Below, one piece after another: positions 1 through 8,748 of a stretch of 64,000 nucleotides of DNA. Position 1 is the stretch's first letter; each line of letters begins with the position of its first letter. This DNA comes from Martinezella lusitana (GTDB taxonomy: Bacteria > Pseudomonadota > Alphaproteobacteria > Rhizobiales > Rhizobiaceae): positions 124,001 through 188,000 of the forward strand of contig NZ_JAFEVL010000003.1 in assembly GCF_016901135.1 (NCBI RefSeq), given 5' to 3'. The notes under the pieces were generated by a model. It saw nothing but the letters and a program-made list of their open reading frames with translations, was not told the origin of the DNA and ran no database searches. The position numbers and the translations under genes were made by a program.

Positions 1-97
1 ACCAGAGATTATCCTCATCATCCTGGACCTCGGGAGGCTGGGGCATGACGAAACAACCAAGAACGATGGCCGCCATGAAGGCAAGAAATAGAAGCAC
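1..97 (-). CDS. Small membrane protein, N-terminal part only
   Basis: The minus strand has a GTG codon at 97 preceded by GGAGGGGACCGC, a good ribosome binding site, and stays open to the window edge for 32 codons. The translated start is one hydrophobic segment (residues 2-18, beginning VLLFLAFMAAIVLG) followed by an acidic stretch ending PEVQDDEDNLW. This looks like a single-pass membrane or exported small protein. The family is not recognised and the C-terminus lies outside the window. Support rests only on the ribosome binding site and the hydrophobic/acidic pattern. Confidence 0.4.
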   Translation of the reverse strand, partial: MLLFLAFMAAIVLGCFVMPQPPEVQDDEDNLW

Positions 98-817
98 GCG
101 GTCCCCTCCGGTCTCATTGGAATGCAGCAGGCCTTGAAAGGTCGAGCAACGCTTTACCGTCGCTTGGCTCGTTGCCTTTAGGTGCCGGAGACGTTGATAC
201 AGCAGCTCGATTATCGAGCTTGCTGGAGACGGAAATTCGGCCGGAACGTTACCGTCTGTTACGGATTGTAGATTCTTGCAAACGAGGGATTGTGCTGGAA
301 ATTCTCTCTCGAGCCAGAATGCCCCTACAGCCGGGCGCAATTCAGGCGGCAAGCCTCTCGAAACATTGAATTTTGTAAACAAACCTAACAAGGATTGCCG
401 CAGGTAGTCTATGGAGCTTTGGAGCAAAGTAGAACCGGCGACGTAATTAATGTCATAATTTCCGATACTTACAGATATCAGCCCCTCACGAACCGACGAC
501 CTGCCCGTTTCATGTCGACCATGGACACATGGTTGCGGACATCTTCGTTGAGACAAAAAAATCTTTGGAAATCTTGGCGCCGGATTTCGATCACCGACCC
601 CGGTTATCGATCAATTCGCCGTCGTTGCCCCACAATTCGGACGGGCGGAAGCCGGAAGCGTGTGCCTGAGCGCGCTTCCGGCTTCTGACACTTACCATTC
701 ACCTGGCTGGTCCTGAATAATCATTCCGATGGGATGCCCACAGATGCTCTTGGTAACGGTCTAATGCCCCTTCGGCCCTGCACGGCAGCACTCCTCATTG
801 TCGACAAGGGCGCATCT
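98..817. other. Intergenic region, no convincing gene
   Basis: About 720 bases with no convincing coding sequence. Two short open frames (172-369 and 395-688) lack a ribosome binding site, a recognisable motif or rhizobial codon bias. The only clear structure is the perfect 13-bp hairpin at 648-685. The promoter of the leftward gene at 97 and that of the rightward gene at 818 must lie here. Confidence 0.5.
648..685. terminator. Perfect 13-bp hairpin, possible terminator or small-RNA end
   Basis: GAAGCCGGAAGCG (648-660) pairs exactly with CGCTTCCGGCTTC (673-685) around a 12-base loop. There is no T-tract on either side, so intrinsic termination is uncertain. The hairpin sits about 130 bases upstream of the glycosyltransferase start. 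Confidence 0.35.
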
Positions 818-1639
818 ATGACACTGGTTACCTTCATCATCCCCGTTCGTCATCAGGCCAATTCGAACGATTGGCCTTCGCTGAAGAGGAGGCTGTCGCA
901 AACGATAGCCTCCATTTCCGGGCAATCCAACGGCGACTGGCGCGCCGTGATCATCGCCAATGAGGGCGCCGATCTGCCCGACCTGCCGCCGAAATTCTCG
1001 GTAGAACGCGTGACCTTCCCGCCAAACCAGCTATTCGACCTGCATAGCGCCGAGCGCGAGCAGGTTTATGAAGCGGTGCGCCTGGACAAGGGCCGCCGCA
1101 TATTAACGGGGATGCTCTCCGCCCGGAACAGCCGATTTTTCATGATCGTCGATGATGACGATTTCGTCAGCGCCAATGTCGTCGAGTTCGCCGCAGAGAA
1201 TGTGGATGCCAATGGCTGGAAAATCGACAGAGGCTATCTCTGGAGCGAAGGCGGACGTCTGCTGCTGCATCACAACGACTTCGCCAATTATTGTGGCACA
1301 TCGCTGATCATCCGCTCGGATCTCTACCAGCTGCCGGCAACCTTCGAGGACGCCGATGTCGATTACATCAAGTCGATGCTCGGCAGCCATGTGCGCATCG
1401 GCAAGCTGCTGGCCGATCAAGGTCATCCGCTGGGATCGCTTCCCTTTCGTGGCGCAATCTACCGGGTCGGGCATAGCGGCGCTCACAGCAAATCCACCAA
1501 TCTGCTCCGAGCCTATTTCCTCAACTCATCAGTGCTTCGCCATCCACGCCAGTTCCTGCGCAACCTTTCTCGCCTGCGCTTGCTCGGTCGTGATCTGCGA
1601 AGCGAGTTCTTCGGCACAGTGCAAACTGATAACGCATGA
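818..1639 (+). CDS. Glycosyltransferase-like protein (GT-A/family 2 type)
   Basis: A 273-residue protein starting MTLVTFIIPVRH, the usual first beta strand of a family 2 glycosyltransferase. Around residues 105-115 the segment FFMIVDDDDFVS carries the acidic DXD-type metal/nucleotide-sugar motif. The acceptor and sugar cannot be read from sequence. The ATG at 818 is preferred over the in-frame codon at 734 because AAGGG precedes it and the Rossmann-like strand begins directly. The gene stands alone with no polysaccharide genes around it. The C-terminal third (LRHPRQFLRNLSRLRLLG) is basic and may be peripheral to the membrane. Fold confidence is good; specificity is unknown. Confidence 0.7.
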   Translation: MTLVTFIIPVRHQANSNDWPSLKRRLSQTIASISGQSNGDWRAVIIANEGADLPDLPPKFSVERVTFPPNQLFDLHSAEREQVYEAVRLDKGRRILTGMLSARNSRFFMIVDDDDFVSANVVEFAAENVDANGWKIDRGYLWSEGGRLLLHHNDFANYCGTSLIIRSDLYQLPATFEDADVDYIKSMLGSHVRIGKLLADQGHPLGSLPFRGAIYRVGHSGAHSKSTNLLRAYFLNSSVLRHPRQFLRNLSRLRLLGRDLRSEFFGTVQTDNA

Positions 1640-1953
1640 GCATGGAAAAGACGGTTCACGACCGCCCATTTGGCCAGCTTAGATAGACATCAGGGAGATG
1701 GCGAAGCCATTGCTACCGGATTGGATGCCTCCTATCCGGCTGTTGCAACATCCGGCGAGACTATGCCCCATTAGTTTCGTCGGACACCCCGCAGACGACC
1801 CGTCATGTTGCTCCTCTGAAACGGCCAACTCACTTCATCTCGCAATAGCAAGAAACGTCGCCGATAGGATGCGCCGCGCTCGAACTGTTCAACATAGGTT
1901 GAGCAATTCTCCTCTCTGATGTATCCAACAGTGGGTTTTGCGGGGAGGAAAAT
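1640..1953. other. Intergenic region, nothing recognised
   Basis: About 310 bases between the glycosyltransferase-like gene and the small lipoprotein gene. Short open frames on both strands are low-complexity shadows without ribosome binding sites. The promoter for the gene at 1954 is presumably here, but no box stands out. Confidence 0.4.
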
Positions 1954-2343
1954 ATGAAAAAATCTATCTCGATACTGGCATGCGCCATATTGGCATCCTG
2001 TCATTTACTTAGACCTACTCCTGAAGCGCCTCCCTCTGTCGTACGTCCATTGACGCCGGAGGAAACCAGCGCCGTTCAAAACGGATTTCAAAAATCGCTT
2101 TCGTTGAAGCAGGTGGCGGTTAACAGCGGGAAAGCCCGCTCATCGTCTGGCGGAGCGACATATGCCTGCGGCACAGCGAACCTCGGCAAAGACAGCCCGA
2201 ATGCCCCATACATCGGCACGCTCGTGCAAAGTCAGTTTGGAGGCCAGAACATCACCATCTTCAACCTGATGGCCTACGGGCAGACGGATGAACTGGCGGC
2301 GCAAGTGCGTGATCGCTGCAAGGCCAACGGTATTGATACTTAA
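1954..2343 (+). CDS. Small putative lipoprotein
   Basis: A 129-residue protein with a type II signal peptide: KK charge, the hydrophobic stretch SISILACAILASC, and a lipobox-like LASC with the candidate lipidated cysteine at residue 16. The mature part has a proline-rich linker (PTPEAPPSVVRPLTPEE) and two further cysteines (YACGT, RDRCKANG). GGGGAGGAAAAT precedes the ATG. It is probably anchored in the envelope. The family is not recognised; Rhizobiales genomes contain many small lipoproteins of this kind. It may be related in role to the next exported protein, 170 bases downstream. Confidence 0.65.
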   Translation: MKKSISILACAILASCHLLRPTPEAPPSVVRPLTPEETSAVQNGFQKSLSLKQVAVNSGKARSSSGGATYACGTANLGKDSPNAPYIGTLVQSQFGGQNITIFNLMAYGQTDELAAQVRDRCKANGIDT

Positions 2344-2516
2344 GAACGCCGGCCAGCCGTGATGGCCTTGCTTTGATCGGCAATGCCAATTTCCGCGCTG
2401 AGTTTCGGCCCTAACACATTCGGCCTGCCCTTTGTAAGCCATGGGCGACCTCTCGCGCTCGACTCTCGCTCTGGATTCAAAGATGATCATCCGGAACTTG
2501 GGAGGAGAATGGCACC

Positions 2517-2987
2517 TTGAAGCGTGTGACGCTGACCGCGGTTCTGCTGACCTCGATGACAAGTTCATCATTTGCGTCCGGCACCATTTACTATGGCTCT
2601 CGTGCCGGGATGGAAGTCACCATCGTTAGCATGTCGGGTCTGGACACTTCTCATGCCGAAATCCGGGCAAAGCATACGCGCGCAAATGCAATCGCCTTCT
2701 GTCGTGAATACGTTCAGAAAGTTACTCCGGACTGCATCAGGCAAGAGCTGTCAACGCCATTGAACGATGTGATAAAGGCCGATTGTAAGATCGGGATTTT
2801 CACAGATTTTGCCGGCGATCGATATCAATTCCTCGGTCGCAACCCTGCCCCCGACAGCGTGGCGAAATATCGGCTGGCGAACCTGCAGACCAATGACGAT
2901 GCGGACGGCTCTTCTGCGTCTGGCTACCCGACAAATATGGTGATCTTCCGCGCTCTGTGCCCAAGGACCGCGCCGGCGGACTATTGA
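2517..2987 (+). CDS. Exported hypothetical protein with TTG start
   Basis: A 156-residue protein with a signal peptide (MKRVTLTAVLLTSMTSSSFAS, predicted cleavage after FAS) and four cysteines in the mature part (FCREY, TPDC, KADCKIG, ALCPR), which suggests two disulfides in the periplasm. The start is TTG at 2517, nine bases after the strong GGGAGGAG at 2501-2508. The nearer ATG at 2509 meets a stop after three codons, so the ribosome binding site only makes sense with the TTG. Function is not recognised. Confidence 0.6.
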   Translation: MKRVTLTAVLLTSMTSSSFASGTIYYGSRAGMEVTIVSMSGLDTSHAEIRAKHTRANAIAFCREYVQKVTPDCIRQELSTPLNDVIKADCKIGIFTDFAGDRYQFLGRNPAPDSVAKYRLANLQTNDDADGSSASGYPTNMVIFRALCPRTAPADY

Positions 2988-3654
2988 AGCCCAGCCATGA
3001 CGATCCTGCGGATGACGTTACTTCCAGTATCACGAGCCCTCTTGCCAGGTTAACAGCCCACGGCAAGCCGGGCACAATCACCTGCGGGATTGTCGGCATT
3101 TCCAACAGGGCAAGTCAATCATCGACTGCCCGATGCCCATCGTGAAGATACCCACTCTAACTGACCAGATAGCCGAGTTTGGTGCCTTCGTATCTCCTGG
3201 TGCTCCGATCGATCTCGGACACCGAGCGCGCCCAGTCTTTGCCGGCAAAGACATGCCATAGGGCTCACATTCCATCACCCGAATCGGCGTAATTCCTGCT
3301 CAAAACGGCTCTATCGAGAGTTAAAATCAGTATAAATAGTAATATAGACTTATCATATGGCTACTATCATTCTAGTTTATATATACATTACGTACGTTTA
3401 TTTAGTATTTCCGGTAGATATAGTTGGATAGACTCAACCGTTATTGAGTATACGTGATGTATTTTTGCACCTATGACAATTTTATGTCTAAAAATACACG
3501 GCGTGGCGAAACTATTGTGTTCCGATGCCATATCGGTCTCGCTACCGTGTGCGTGGGGGGCCGTTGGCTTCCATTAAGAGGGAACAGCCTGATCAATGAA
3601 CGTAGCGGGTGGTCGCCAGCGTCGTTCCGATCAGGCATATCGATTGGAGACAAA
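2988..3654. other. Long leader/promoter region of the porin with AT-rich core
   Basis: About 670 bases without a supportable gene. Bases 3300-3500 are far more AT-rich than the rest of the window, with several TATA-like runs (for example around 3375-3390). TGTATTTTT (3458-3466) and AAAAATACA (3490-3498) form a 9-bp inverted repeat. The reading frame upstream of the porin ATG stays open back to 3454 but lacks a ribosome binding site. The region is best read as an unusually long, AT-rich regulatory leader. Confidence 0.5.
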
Positions 3655-4716
3655 ATGAATATCAAGAGCCTTCTTCTCGGCTCCGCTGCTGCACTGGCAG
3701 CAGTATCCGGTGCTCACGCGGCTGACGCTGTCGTCGCTGCTGAACCGGAGCCGCTTGAATATGTTCGCATCTGCGACGCTTACGGCGCCGGCTACTTCTT
3801 CATCCCGGGCACCGAAACCTGCCTCAAGATCGGCGGCAAGGTTCGTACCGAAGGTCAGTGGTACGACCCCTACAACCCGAACAGCCGTTTCGGTACGCTC
3901 TGGCACACCCGCGCTGAACTGCAGCTGCAGACGGCAACGGACACCGAGTATGGTCCGCTGAAGACCAACACCGAACTGCGTTGGGACTGGTCCAATGGCG
4001 GCTCGACCTCCACCAACCTGCTGCACGCCAGCATCAGCCTCGGTGGCTTCACCGTTGGTAAGGAAGACTCGCAGTTCAACGTCTTCACCGGTTATGCCGG
4101 CGACGTCATCAACGACGACGTGGTTTATGACGGTCCGTACGAACTTAACCAGATCACCTACAACTACGACGCGGGCAACGGCTTCACGGCTGTGATCTCT
4201 GTCGAAGATACCAACTCTGGTACGGGCGCTACCGGCTCTAACGGCGAAGACAGCTCCGACCATTACGCTCCCGACGTTGTTGCCGGTGCCGGTTTCAAGT
4301 CTGGCGCATGGGGCTTCAAGGTCGTCGGCGGCTATGACTCCATCGTCGAAGAAGGCGCCATCAAGGCTCGTGTCGATGCTGACTTCGGTGTCTTCTCGGC
4401 CTTCTTGATGGGTGGCTGGAACACCGATGGCGACAAGCTCAACAAGTATGCTGGTTCGAACGGTGGTGGCGATGCTTCCGGTATCGGCTGGGGCGACTGG
4501 GCTCTTTGGGGCGGCGTTGGCGTTCCGATCAACGACAAGCTGAAGTGGAACCTCCAGGCAGCCTACACCGACTCGAAGATCTTCTCGGCAACCACGAACC
4601 TCAAGTTCAAGCCGGTCAAGAACCTGCTCATCGAGCCGGAAGTAACCTACACCAACTGGGATTCGATCAACGAAGACCAGTGGGCTGGTATCCTCCGCTT
4701 CGAGCGTAGCTTCTAA
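3655..4716 (+). CDS. Outer membrane porin, RopA family
   Basis: A 353-residue alphaproteobacterial porin (Porin_2 type) forming a beta-barrel for passive uptake of small hydrophilic solutes. The signal peptide MNIKSLLLGSAAALAAVSG...AHA is typical of rhizobial RopA proteins. It is followed by the family signature EYVRICDAYGAGYFFIPG and TCLKIGGKVR, and the chain ends in the barrel-closing phenylalanine (GILRFERSF). The ATG at 3655 follows GGAGACAAA; the in-frame extension to 3454 has no signal peptide and is rejected. Rhizobia carry several ropA paralogues, so no symbol is given. A strong terminator follows the stop. Confidence 0.93.
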   Translation: MNIKSLLLGSAAALAAVSGAHAADAVVAAEPEPLEYVRICDAYGAGYFFIPGTETCLKIGGKVRTEGQWYDPYNPNSRFGTLWHTRAELQLQTATDTEYGPLKTNTELRWDWSNGGSTSTNLLHASISLGGFTVGKEDSQFNVFTGYAGDVINDDVVYDGPYELNQITYNYDAGNGFTAVISVEDTNSGTGATGSNGEDSSDHYAPDVVAGAGFKSGAWGFKVVGGYDSIVEEGAIKARVDADFGVFSAFLMGGWNTDGDKLNKYAGSNGGGDASGIGWGDWALWGGVGVPINDKLKWNLQAAYTDSKIFSATTNLKFKPVKNLLIEPEVTYTNWDSINEDQWAGILRFERSF

Positions 4717-4750
4717 TCTGATCTGACTTCGACCTCCGATCAGAGAAGGG

Positions 4751-4786
4751 AGAAGGTTCGGTTTCCCTCCGAGCCTTCTTTCTATT
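4751..4786 (+). terminator. Rho-independent terminator of the porin gene
   Basis: AGAAGGTTCGG (4751-4761) pairs with CCGAGCCTTCT (4769-4779), 11 bp with one G-U pair and a 7-base loop, followed by TCTTTCTATTT. It lies 34 bases after the porin stop codon. Confidence 0.85.
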
Positions 4787-5006
4787 TATGAGGGTCATCA
4801 GCAGCGCCTGCTCAATGAGAAGCCATTTTTCTCTATGCAAGCAGCATGGGTGCAGGGATCGGTCTGCGTCGGCAATTCGGTCCATGATGGATATTGTCAG
4901 GCTGCGTCCGCTCCGCAGCGAACGGCTTTGCGAACCGAATACTCTCCAGGGTCATATGCGACCCTTTGAAGGTGATACGCTGTAGACACCAGCAACAAAT
5001 ACCGTG

Positions 5007-5942
5007 TTAGATCCCCGGAATGTTGAAGCGAGCCAATCGCTGTTCGAGCATTTCAAACAGATCGTCGCAGCGCGCATTTGTGATGATCTTGCAGTTGGCC
5101 TGCCGCCCTGCGAGATGGCGCGAGCTGACGGAGGCGACCGTGCGGCCATAGTTCGGCCCCGCCGCGCAATCGACCTCAAGCAAGGCATCGACGCCCGAAA
5201 ACAGACCCGGATCAATCATCCAGGCGATAACGCAGGGATCATGCAGGCATGGGTCACCCTGAGCATAAGCCGTCATCATTCGAACCACGGTTCGCGCCAC
5301 ATCGTTGTCGAACGTCTCCAGACGGACCAGACGCTCAGGGGTCGCAATGACGGAGCGCGTAACATCGAGACCAAACATCGTGAGCTGCACACCGCTGCAG
5401 GCGACGATGTGGGCCGCGTGGGGATCAACATAGACATTGAATTCGGCAGAGGGCGTCGTGTTGCCAGATCCGAAGGCCGCGCCACCCATGAAGACGATCT
5501 GCTTCAGATTGGAAGCAAGACGCGGCTCCTTCACGAGGGCGACCGCGACATTCGTCAGCGGTCCTATCGGACATAGCGTCACCTCACCTGGGCGGCTCAT
5601 TACCGTATCGATGATGAAATCGACGGCGTGTTCTGACGCCGGTTCAATGCCGTCGTTCGTAAGTTCGACGCCACCCAGCCCCTCGGTACCATGCATGATC
5701 GAGCGATGACCCACAGCGCGCATCAACGGTCGTGCGCAGCCGGCATAGACAGGAATGTCCGGCCTGCGCAGTAGGGCCAGCAAACCGATGGCATTTCGGG
5801 TCGTATTCTCGAGCGGTACATTGCCGGCAACCGTGGTGACGCCCAATAGTTCGATCTCGTCAGGCGCGGCGAGCGCCAATGTTATGGCGACGGCATCGTC
5901 TACCCCAGGATCGCAATCTATGATGATTTTATGAGAGGCCAT
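5007..5942 (-). CDS. Inosine-uridine preferring nucleoside hydrolase family protein
   Basis: A 311-residue cytoplasmic hydrolase that splits the N-glycosidic bond of ribonucleosides to free base and ribose. The N-terminal calcium-binding aspartate cluster DCDPGVDDA is at residues 9-17, with NVYVDPHAA and CLHDPCVIAW further on, and the length is usual. The start at 5942 is chosen over the upstream in-frame start at 6002 because GGGAG sits nine bases before it. It is transcribed divergently from the monooxygenase operon across a 230-bp region holding TTAGG-type inverted repeats, so it may serve the same pathway. The base released is unknown. It could also act in purine or pyrimidine salvage. 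Confidence 0.88.
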   Translation of the reverse strand: MASHKIIIDCDPGVDDAVAITLALAAPDEIELLGVTTVAGNVPLENTTRNAIGLLALLRRPDIPVYAGCARPLMRAVGHRSIMHGTEGLGGVELTNDGIEPASEHAVDFIIDTVMSRPGEVTLCPIGPLTNVAVALVKEPRLASNLKQIVFMGGAAFGSGNTTPSAEFNVYVDPHAAHIVACSGVQLTMFGLDVTRSVIATPERLVRLETFDNDVARTVVRMMTAYAQGDPCLHDPCVIAWMIDPGLFSGVDALLEVDCAAGPNYGRTVASVSSRHLAGRQANCKIITNARCDDLFEMLEQRLARFNIPGI

Positions 5943-6024
5943 GCCATCCGTCTCCCTTGTGTTTGACGACCGAGCCTTTGGACGAAGCGCGGACGGAGGC
6001 AAATCATTTTTTCCTCTGCGCTGT

Positions 6025-6039
6025 TTAGGCTTTTCCTAA
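6025..6039. promoter_or_regulatory. Candidate LysR-type operator TTAGG-N5-CCTAA
   Basis: TTAGG (6025-6029) and CCTAA (6035-6039) form a dyad with a 5-base spacer and fit the T-N11-A form of LysR-type sites. The same arms and spacing recur at 15053-15067 in front of the ABC transporter. The LysR gene at 9464 is the obvious candidate regulator. Confidence 0.5.
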
Positions 6040-6055
6040 GCCCCAAATCCGCATT

Positions 6056-6069
6056 GCCTAGGTTTAGGC
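6056..6069. promoter_or_regulatory. Second inverted repeat in the divergent promoter region
   Basis: GCCTA (6056-6060) and TAGGC (6065-6069) form a shorter dyad 16 bases beyond the TTAGG-N5-CCTAA site and share the TTTAGGC element with it. It could be the activation half of a two-part LysR regulatory site. Confidence 0.35.
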
Positions 6070-6173
6070 GAAGCAAGGCACCGGAAACTAATATTTTCCA
6101 AATGCGGCCTTAGTCGCAATAGTCGCGCCAATCCTGCGAAAGCGGGCACGATGGTCGATTGAGGAACTACAGC

Positions 6174-7694
6174 ATGATCCGCACAGGTGCCGCGTATATT
6201 GAGTCCATCCGGGATGGGCGCGAAGTCTATATCGGCGGGGAACGGGTGAAGGATGTACCCAGTCACCCGATGTTCAAGCCGCTGGTGGATATCCGTGCCC
6301 GATTCTACGATATGCAGCATGACGAGAAGACCCGTCATCTCATGACATATGAGGAAGACGGCGAACGCAACGCAATCGGCAACAAGCTGCCACATACGCA
6401 ATCCGATTGGTGGGACAAGCGTCGCGCCACCGACACGCTGCTCGAGGATATCGGCGGCATCGTGACGCGCGTCGGCGACGAAACCGTCGGCGAGATGTGG
6501 TCGCTGTTCGACGGACAGGATGTTCTCAACGAGGTCGACCCGCAGTTTTCCGCCAATATCCGTAACCATATCAGCCACGTGCTCAAGGCAGATCCGTTCC
6601 ACGTCTCGGCCAACACGGATCCCAAGGGCGATCGTTCCAAGGCGCCGCAGGATCAGGATCCGGACATGCTGCTGCATGTCGTCAAGGAAACGGATGCCGG
6701 CATCGTCGTCCGCGGCGCCAAATACGAGACCGCCGCCGCCTACGCCAATCAGGCCTTCACCAAGCCGACCATCGCCAACTGGGGCAACGAAGCCTATTCG
6801 GACTATGCCGTCGGCTTCATCTGCGATCTCGGTTCGCCGGGCCTGAAGTTCATCTGCCGCACCGGCTTTGCAGGCCGGGCGCCGATCGAGGACTATCCGC
6901 TGGCGAACCGTTTCGATGAAGTCGACACGATCGTCATCTTCGACGACGTTCTGATCCCATGGGAGAACGTCCTCTTCTACCGTCATACCAAGGCTGCGGT
7001 CTTTATCCGCGCAACCTTGCACCGCTACTCGGCCTTTGCCTTCGTGCAGCGCAATCTCAAGCTTGCCGACATGATGATCGGCGCCGCCCTCTTCAATGCC
7101 CGTCAGACCGGTCTCGACAAACAGCCGGCCGTCCAGGAAAAGCTATCGAAACTCGCCGTCTATCGCGAAGGCATCAACGCGCATCTGACCGCTTCGATCG
7201 CGCTTGCCGAACGTTCGCCGGGCGGGCTTATGATGCCGAACCAGTCGCTGCTCTATACCGGCCGCGTACTCGCCTGTTCCCAGCTTCATGAGATGATGCA
7301 CATTGCGCGCGAGCTTTGTGGTGGCCAGATCTGCGTCACGCCCGATCGCGCCTCTTTCGAAGCTCCGGAAACAAAGCCTTGGCTCAGCAAATACTACAGC
7401 GTCAACGAGGAATGGATCGCGGACGATCGGCGCAAGCTGCTCGCCTTCGCCCGTGACATGCTGAACTCCGACTATGCCGGTCATCGCCTCACCTTCCAAC
7501 TGTTCGCCCAATCTCCGCCCTTCGCGCATCTGGCCGCCGTCTATCGCAATTTCGATTGGGACGGTCCGCTGGAGTTCGTGCAGAAGGCGGCCGGTCTTTC
7601 CGAACGCGTTCTCGGGCCGCAGACGCGGGCGTCCGGCGATAGTGCCGTAAGCCAGTGGTTCAAAACGCAGCCGTCGAAAGCTGCAGCCGAGTGA
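6174..7694 (+). CDS. Flavin-dependent monooxygenase, HpaB (4-hydroxyphenylacetate 3-hydroxylase) family, oxygenase component
   Basis: A 506-residue protein with the acyl-CoA-dehydrogenase-like fold of two-component hydroxylases that use reduced FAD from a partner reductase. The N-terminal part (TGAAYIESIRDGREVYIGG, then VKDVPSHPMFKPLVD) is typical of HpaB-type proteins, and the full length matches the family. The ATG at 6174 follows GAGG by nine bases; the TTG at 6159 lacks a site. The flavin reductase starts 43 bases downstream and supplies FADH2. RidA and DUF1028 genes follow, which makes a nitrogen-containing substrate more likely than 4-hydroxyphenylacetate. Substrate is unknown, so hpaB is not used. 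Confidence 0.88.
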   Translation: MIRTGAAYIESIRDGREVYIGGERVKDVPSHPMFKPLVDIRARFYDMQHDEKTRHLMTYEEDGERNAIGNKLPHTQSDWWDKRRATDTLLEDIGGIVTRVGDETVGEMWSLFDGQDVLNEVDPQFSANIRNHISHVLKADPFHVSANTDPKGDRSKAPQDQDPDMLLHVVKETDAGIVVRGAKYETAAAYANQAFTKPTIANWGNEAYSDYAVGFICDLGSPGLKFICRTGFAGRAPIEDYPLANRFDEVDTIVIFDDVLIPWENVLFYRHTKAAVFIRATLHRYSAFAFVQRNLKLADMMIGAALFNARQTGLDKQPAVQEKLSKLAVYREGINAHLTASIALAERSPGGLMMPNQSLLYTGRVLACSQLHEMMHIARELCGGQICVTPDRASFEAPETKPWLSKYYSVNEEWIADDRRKLLAFARDMLNSDYAGHRLTFQLFAQSPPFAHLAAVYRNFDWDGPLEFVQKAAGLSERVLGPQTRASGDSAVSQWFKTQPSKAAAE

Positions 7695-7737
7695 CCATGC
7701 GGAGCGATCGGTGACGCCGTCAATCAGGAGACCTGGG

Positions 7738-8271
7738 ATGACCGAGACGGGACTCGACGCCGAGAGCGGAAGCCTCCGCGACCGCTTCATTGCGGGCATG
7801 GGGGCCGCGGCCTGCACGGTCAACATCGTGACAACCGATGGCGCCGCCGGCAGAGCTGGCGTCACCGTTTCCGCCATGGCGTCGGTCTCCGCCGATGGCC
7901 AGCACCCGACGCTTCTCGTCTGTATCCATCATCTCAGTCCAGCCGCACGGGCAATCATCGAGAATGCGGTGTTTTGCGTCAATGTCCTGCGCGCTGACCA
8001 GTCACATATCTCCGACAGCTTTGCCGGCCGGCTCCATGCCTTCGCGAACGACAAATTCGCCTGCACCGACTGGACGTCGACCGAAAGCGGCTGCCTTCGG
8101 GTCGACGATGCGCTCGTCGCTTTCGACTGCCGCGTCACCTCGAGCGAGCAGATTGGAACACACCATGTCTTCATCGGCGCCGTCACCGGCGTCCATGGCA
8201 GCCGCCAGGGGTCGCCGTTGATCTATTCGAACAGGACCTATGCCAAGCCGCAGCCGCTTGCCGTCTCCTGA
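7738..8271 (+). CDS. Flavin reductase (RutF/HpaC-type FMN-binding split barrel)
   Basis: A 177-residue flavin reductase that uses NAD(P)H to supply reduced flavin to the monooxygenase encoded upstream. Visible family marks are SLRDRFIAGMGAAACTVNIVTT, the flavin-phosphate region AGVTVSAMASVSADGQHPTLLVCI, and the C-terminal SPLIYSNRTY. The start at 7738 follows AGGAG by seven bases. A methionine nine codons upstream is in frame but unsupported. The gene lies 43 bases after the oxygenase and 26 before the RidA gene, in one transcription unit. Confidence 0.88.
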   Translation: MTETGLDAESGSLRDRFIAGMGAAACTVNIVTTDGAAGRAGVTVSAMASVSADGQHPTLLVCIHHLSPAARAIIENAVFCVNVLRADQSHISDSFAGRLHAFANDKFACTDWTSTESGCLRVDDALVAFDCRVTSSEQIGTHHVFIGAVTGVHGSRQGSPLIYSNRTYAKPQPLAVS

Positions 8272-8297
8272 ACCCATTTTCAATCTAAGGATATCTC

Positions 8298-8729
8298 ATG
8301 GTCGTCCATAAGCGCATTCGTCAGTTCAACACCAAGGATACCTATCCGGAACAGAAGCTCGACAACGATCTCTGCCAGACTGTCGTCGCCAAGGGCAGCA
8401 TGGTTTTCGTGCGCGGTCAGATCGGCCAGGATCTCGATACGGCCGAAAGCGTGGCGATCGGCGACGCCGAGGGGCAGACCGAAAAGGCCATGGCCAACAT
8501 CAAGATGCTGCTCGAGGAAGCCGGCTCGAAACTCGAGCATATCTGCAAGATCACCATCTACATCATCGATCCGCGTTATCGCGAACCGGTCTACAGAACC
8601 GTCGGCAAGTGGCTGAAGGGCGTCTTCCCGGTGTCCACCGGTATCGTCGTCTCGGCGCTCGCACGTCCCGAGTGGCTTGTCGAAGTCGATGCGATCGCCG
8701 TCATTCCGGAAGACGAGAAACGCGCCTGA
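8298..8729 (+). CDS. RidA/YjgF/RutC family protein
   Basis: A 143-residue small trimeric protein. RidA members deaminate reactive enamines or imines; RutC acts on a peroxidation product in the pyrimidine Rut pathway. Recognisable stretches are SMVFVRGQIGQDLD near the N-terminus and NIKMLLEEAGSKLEHICKIT with YREPVYRTVGKWL later. AAGGA precedes the ATG. A reductase and a RidA member beside a flavin monooxygenase mimic the RutA-RutF-RutC trio. This suggests the oxygenase product is an unstable enamine, imine or N-acyl intermediate, which is inference. Confidence 0.88.
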   Translation: MVVHKRIRQFNTKDTYPEQKLDNDLCQTVVAKGSMVFVRGQIGQDLDTAESVAIGDAEGQTEKAMANIKMLLEEAGSKLEHICKITIYIIDPRYREPVYRTVGKWLKGVFPVSTGIVVSALARPEWLVEVDAIAVIPEDEKRA

Positions 8730-8748
8730 ATAGGGCTGGGGGCTAGCA

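Noticed and set aside
172..688. Two short open frames (65 and 97 codons) in the first kilobase
   Set aside because: No ribosome binding site, no domain and atypical codon use; they lie in an otherwise empty region.
1103..1486. Long minus-strand open frames opposite real genes, here and at many other loci
   Set aside because: They mirror the codon bias of the plus-strand genes, lack ribosome binding sites and show no family features.
6174..7694. Naming the monooxygenase HpaB and assigning 4-hydroxyphenylacetate degradation
   Set aside because: No homoprotocatechuate ring-cleavage or downstream hpa genes are present; RidA and DUF1028 neighbours suggest another substrate.
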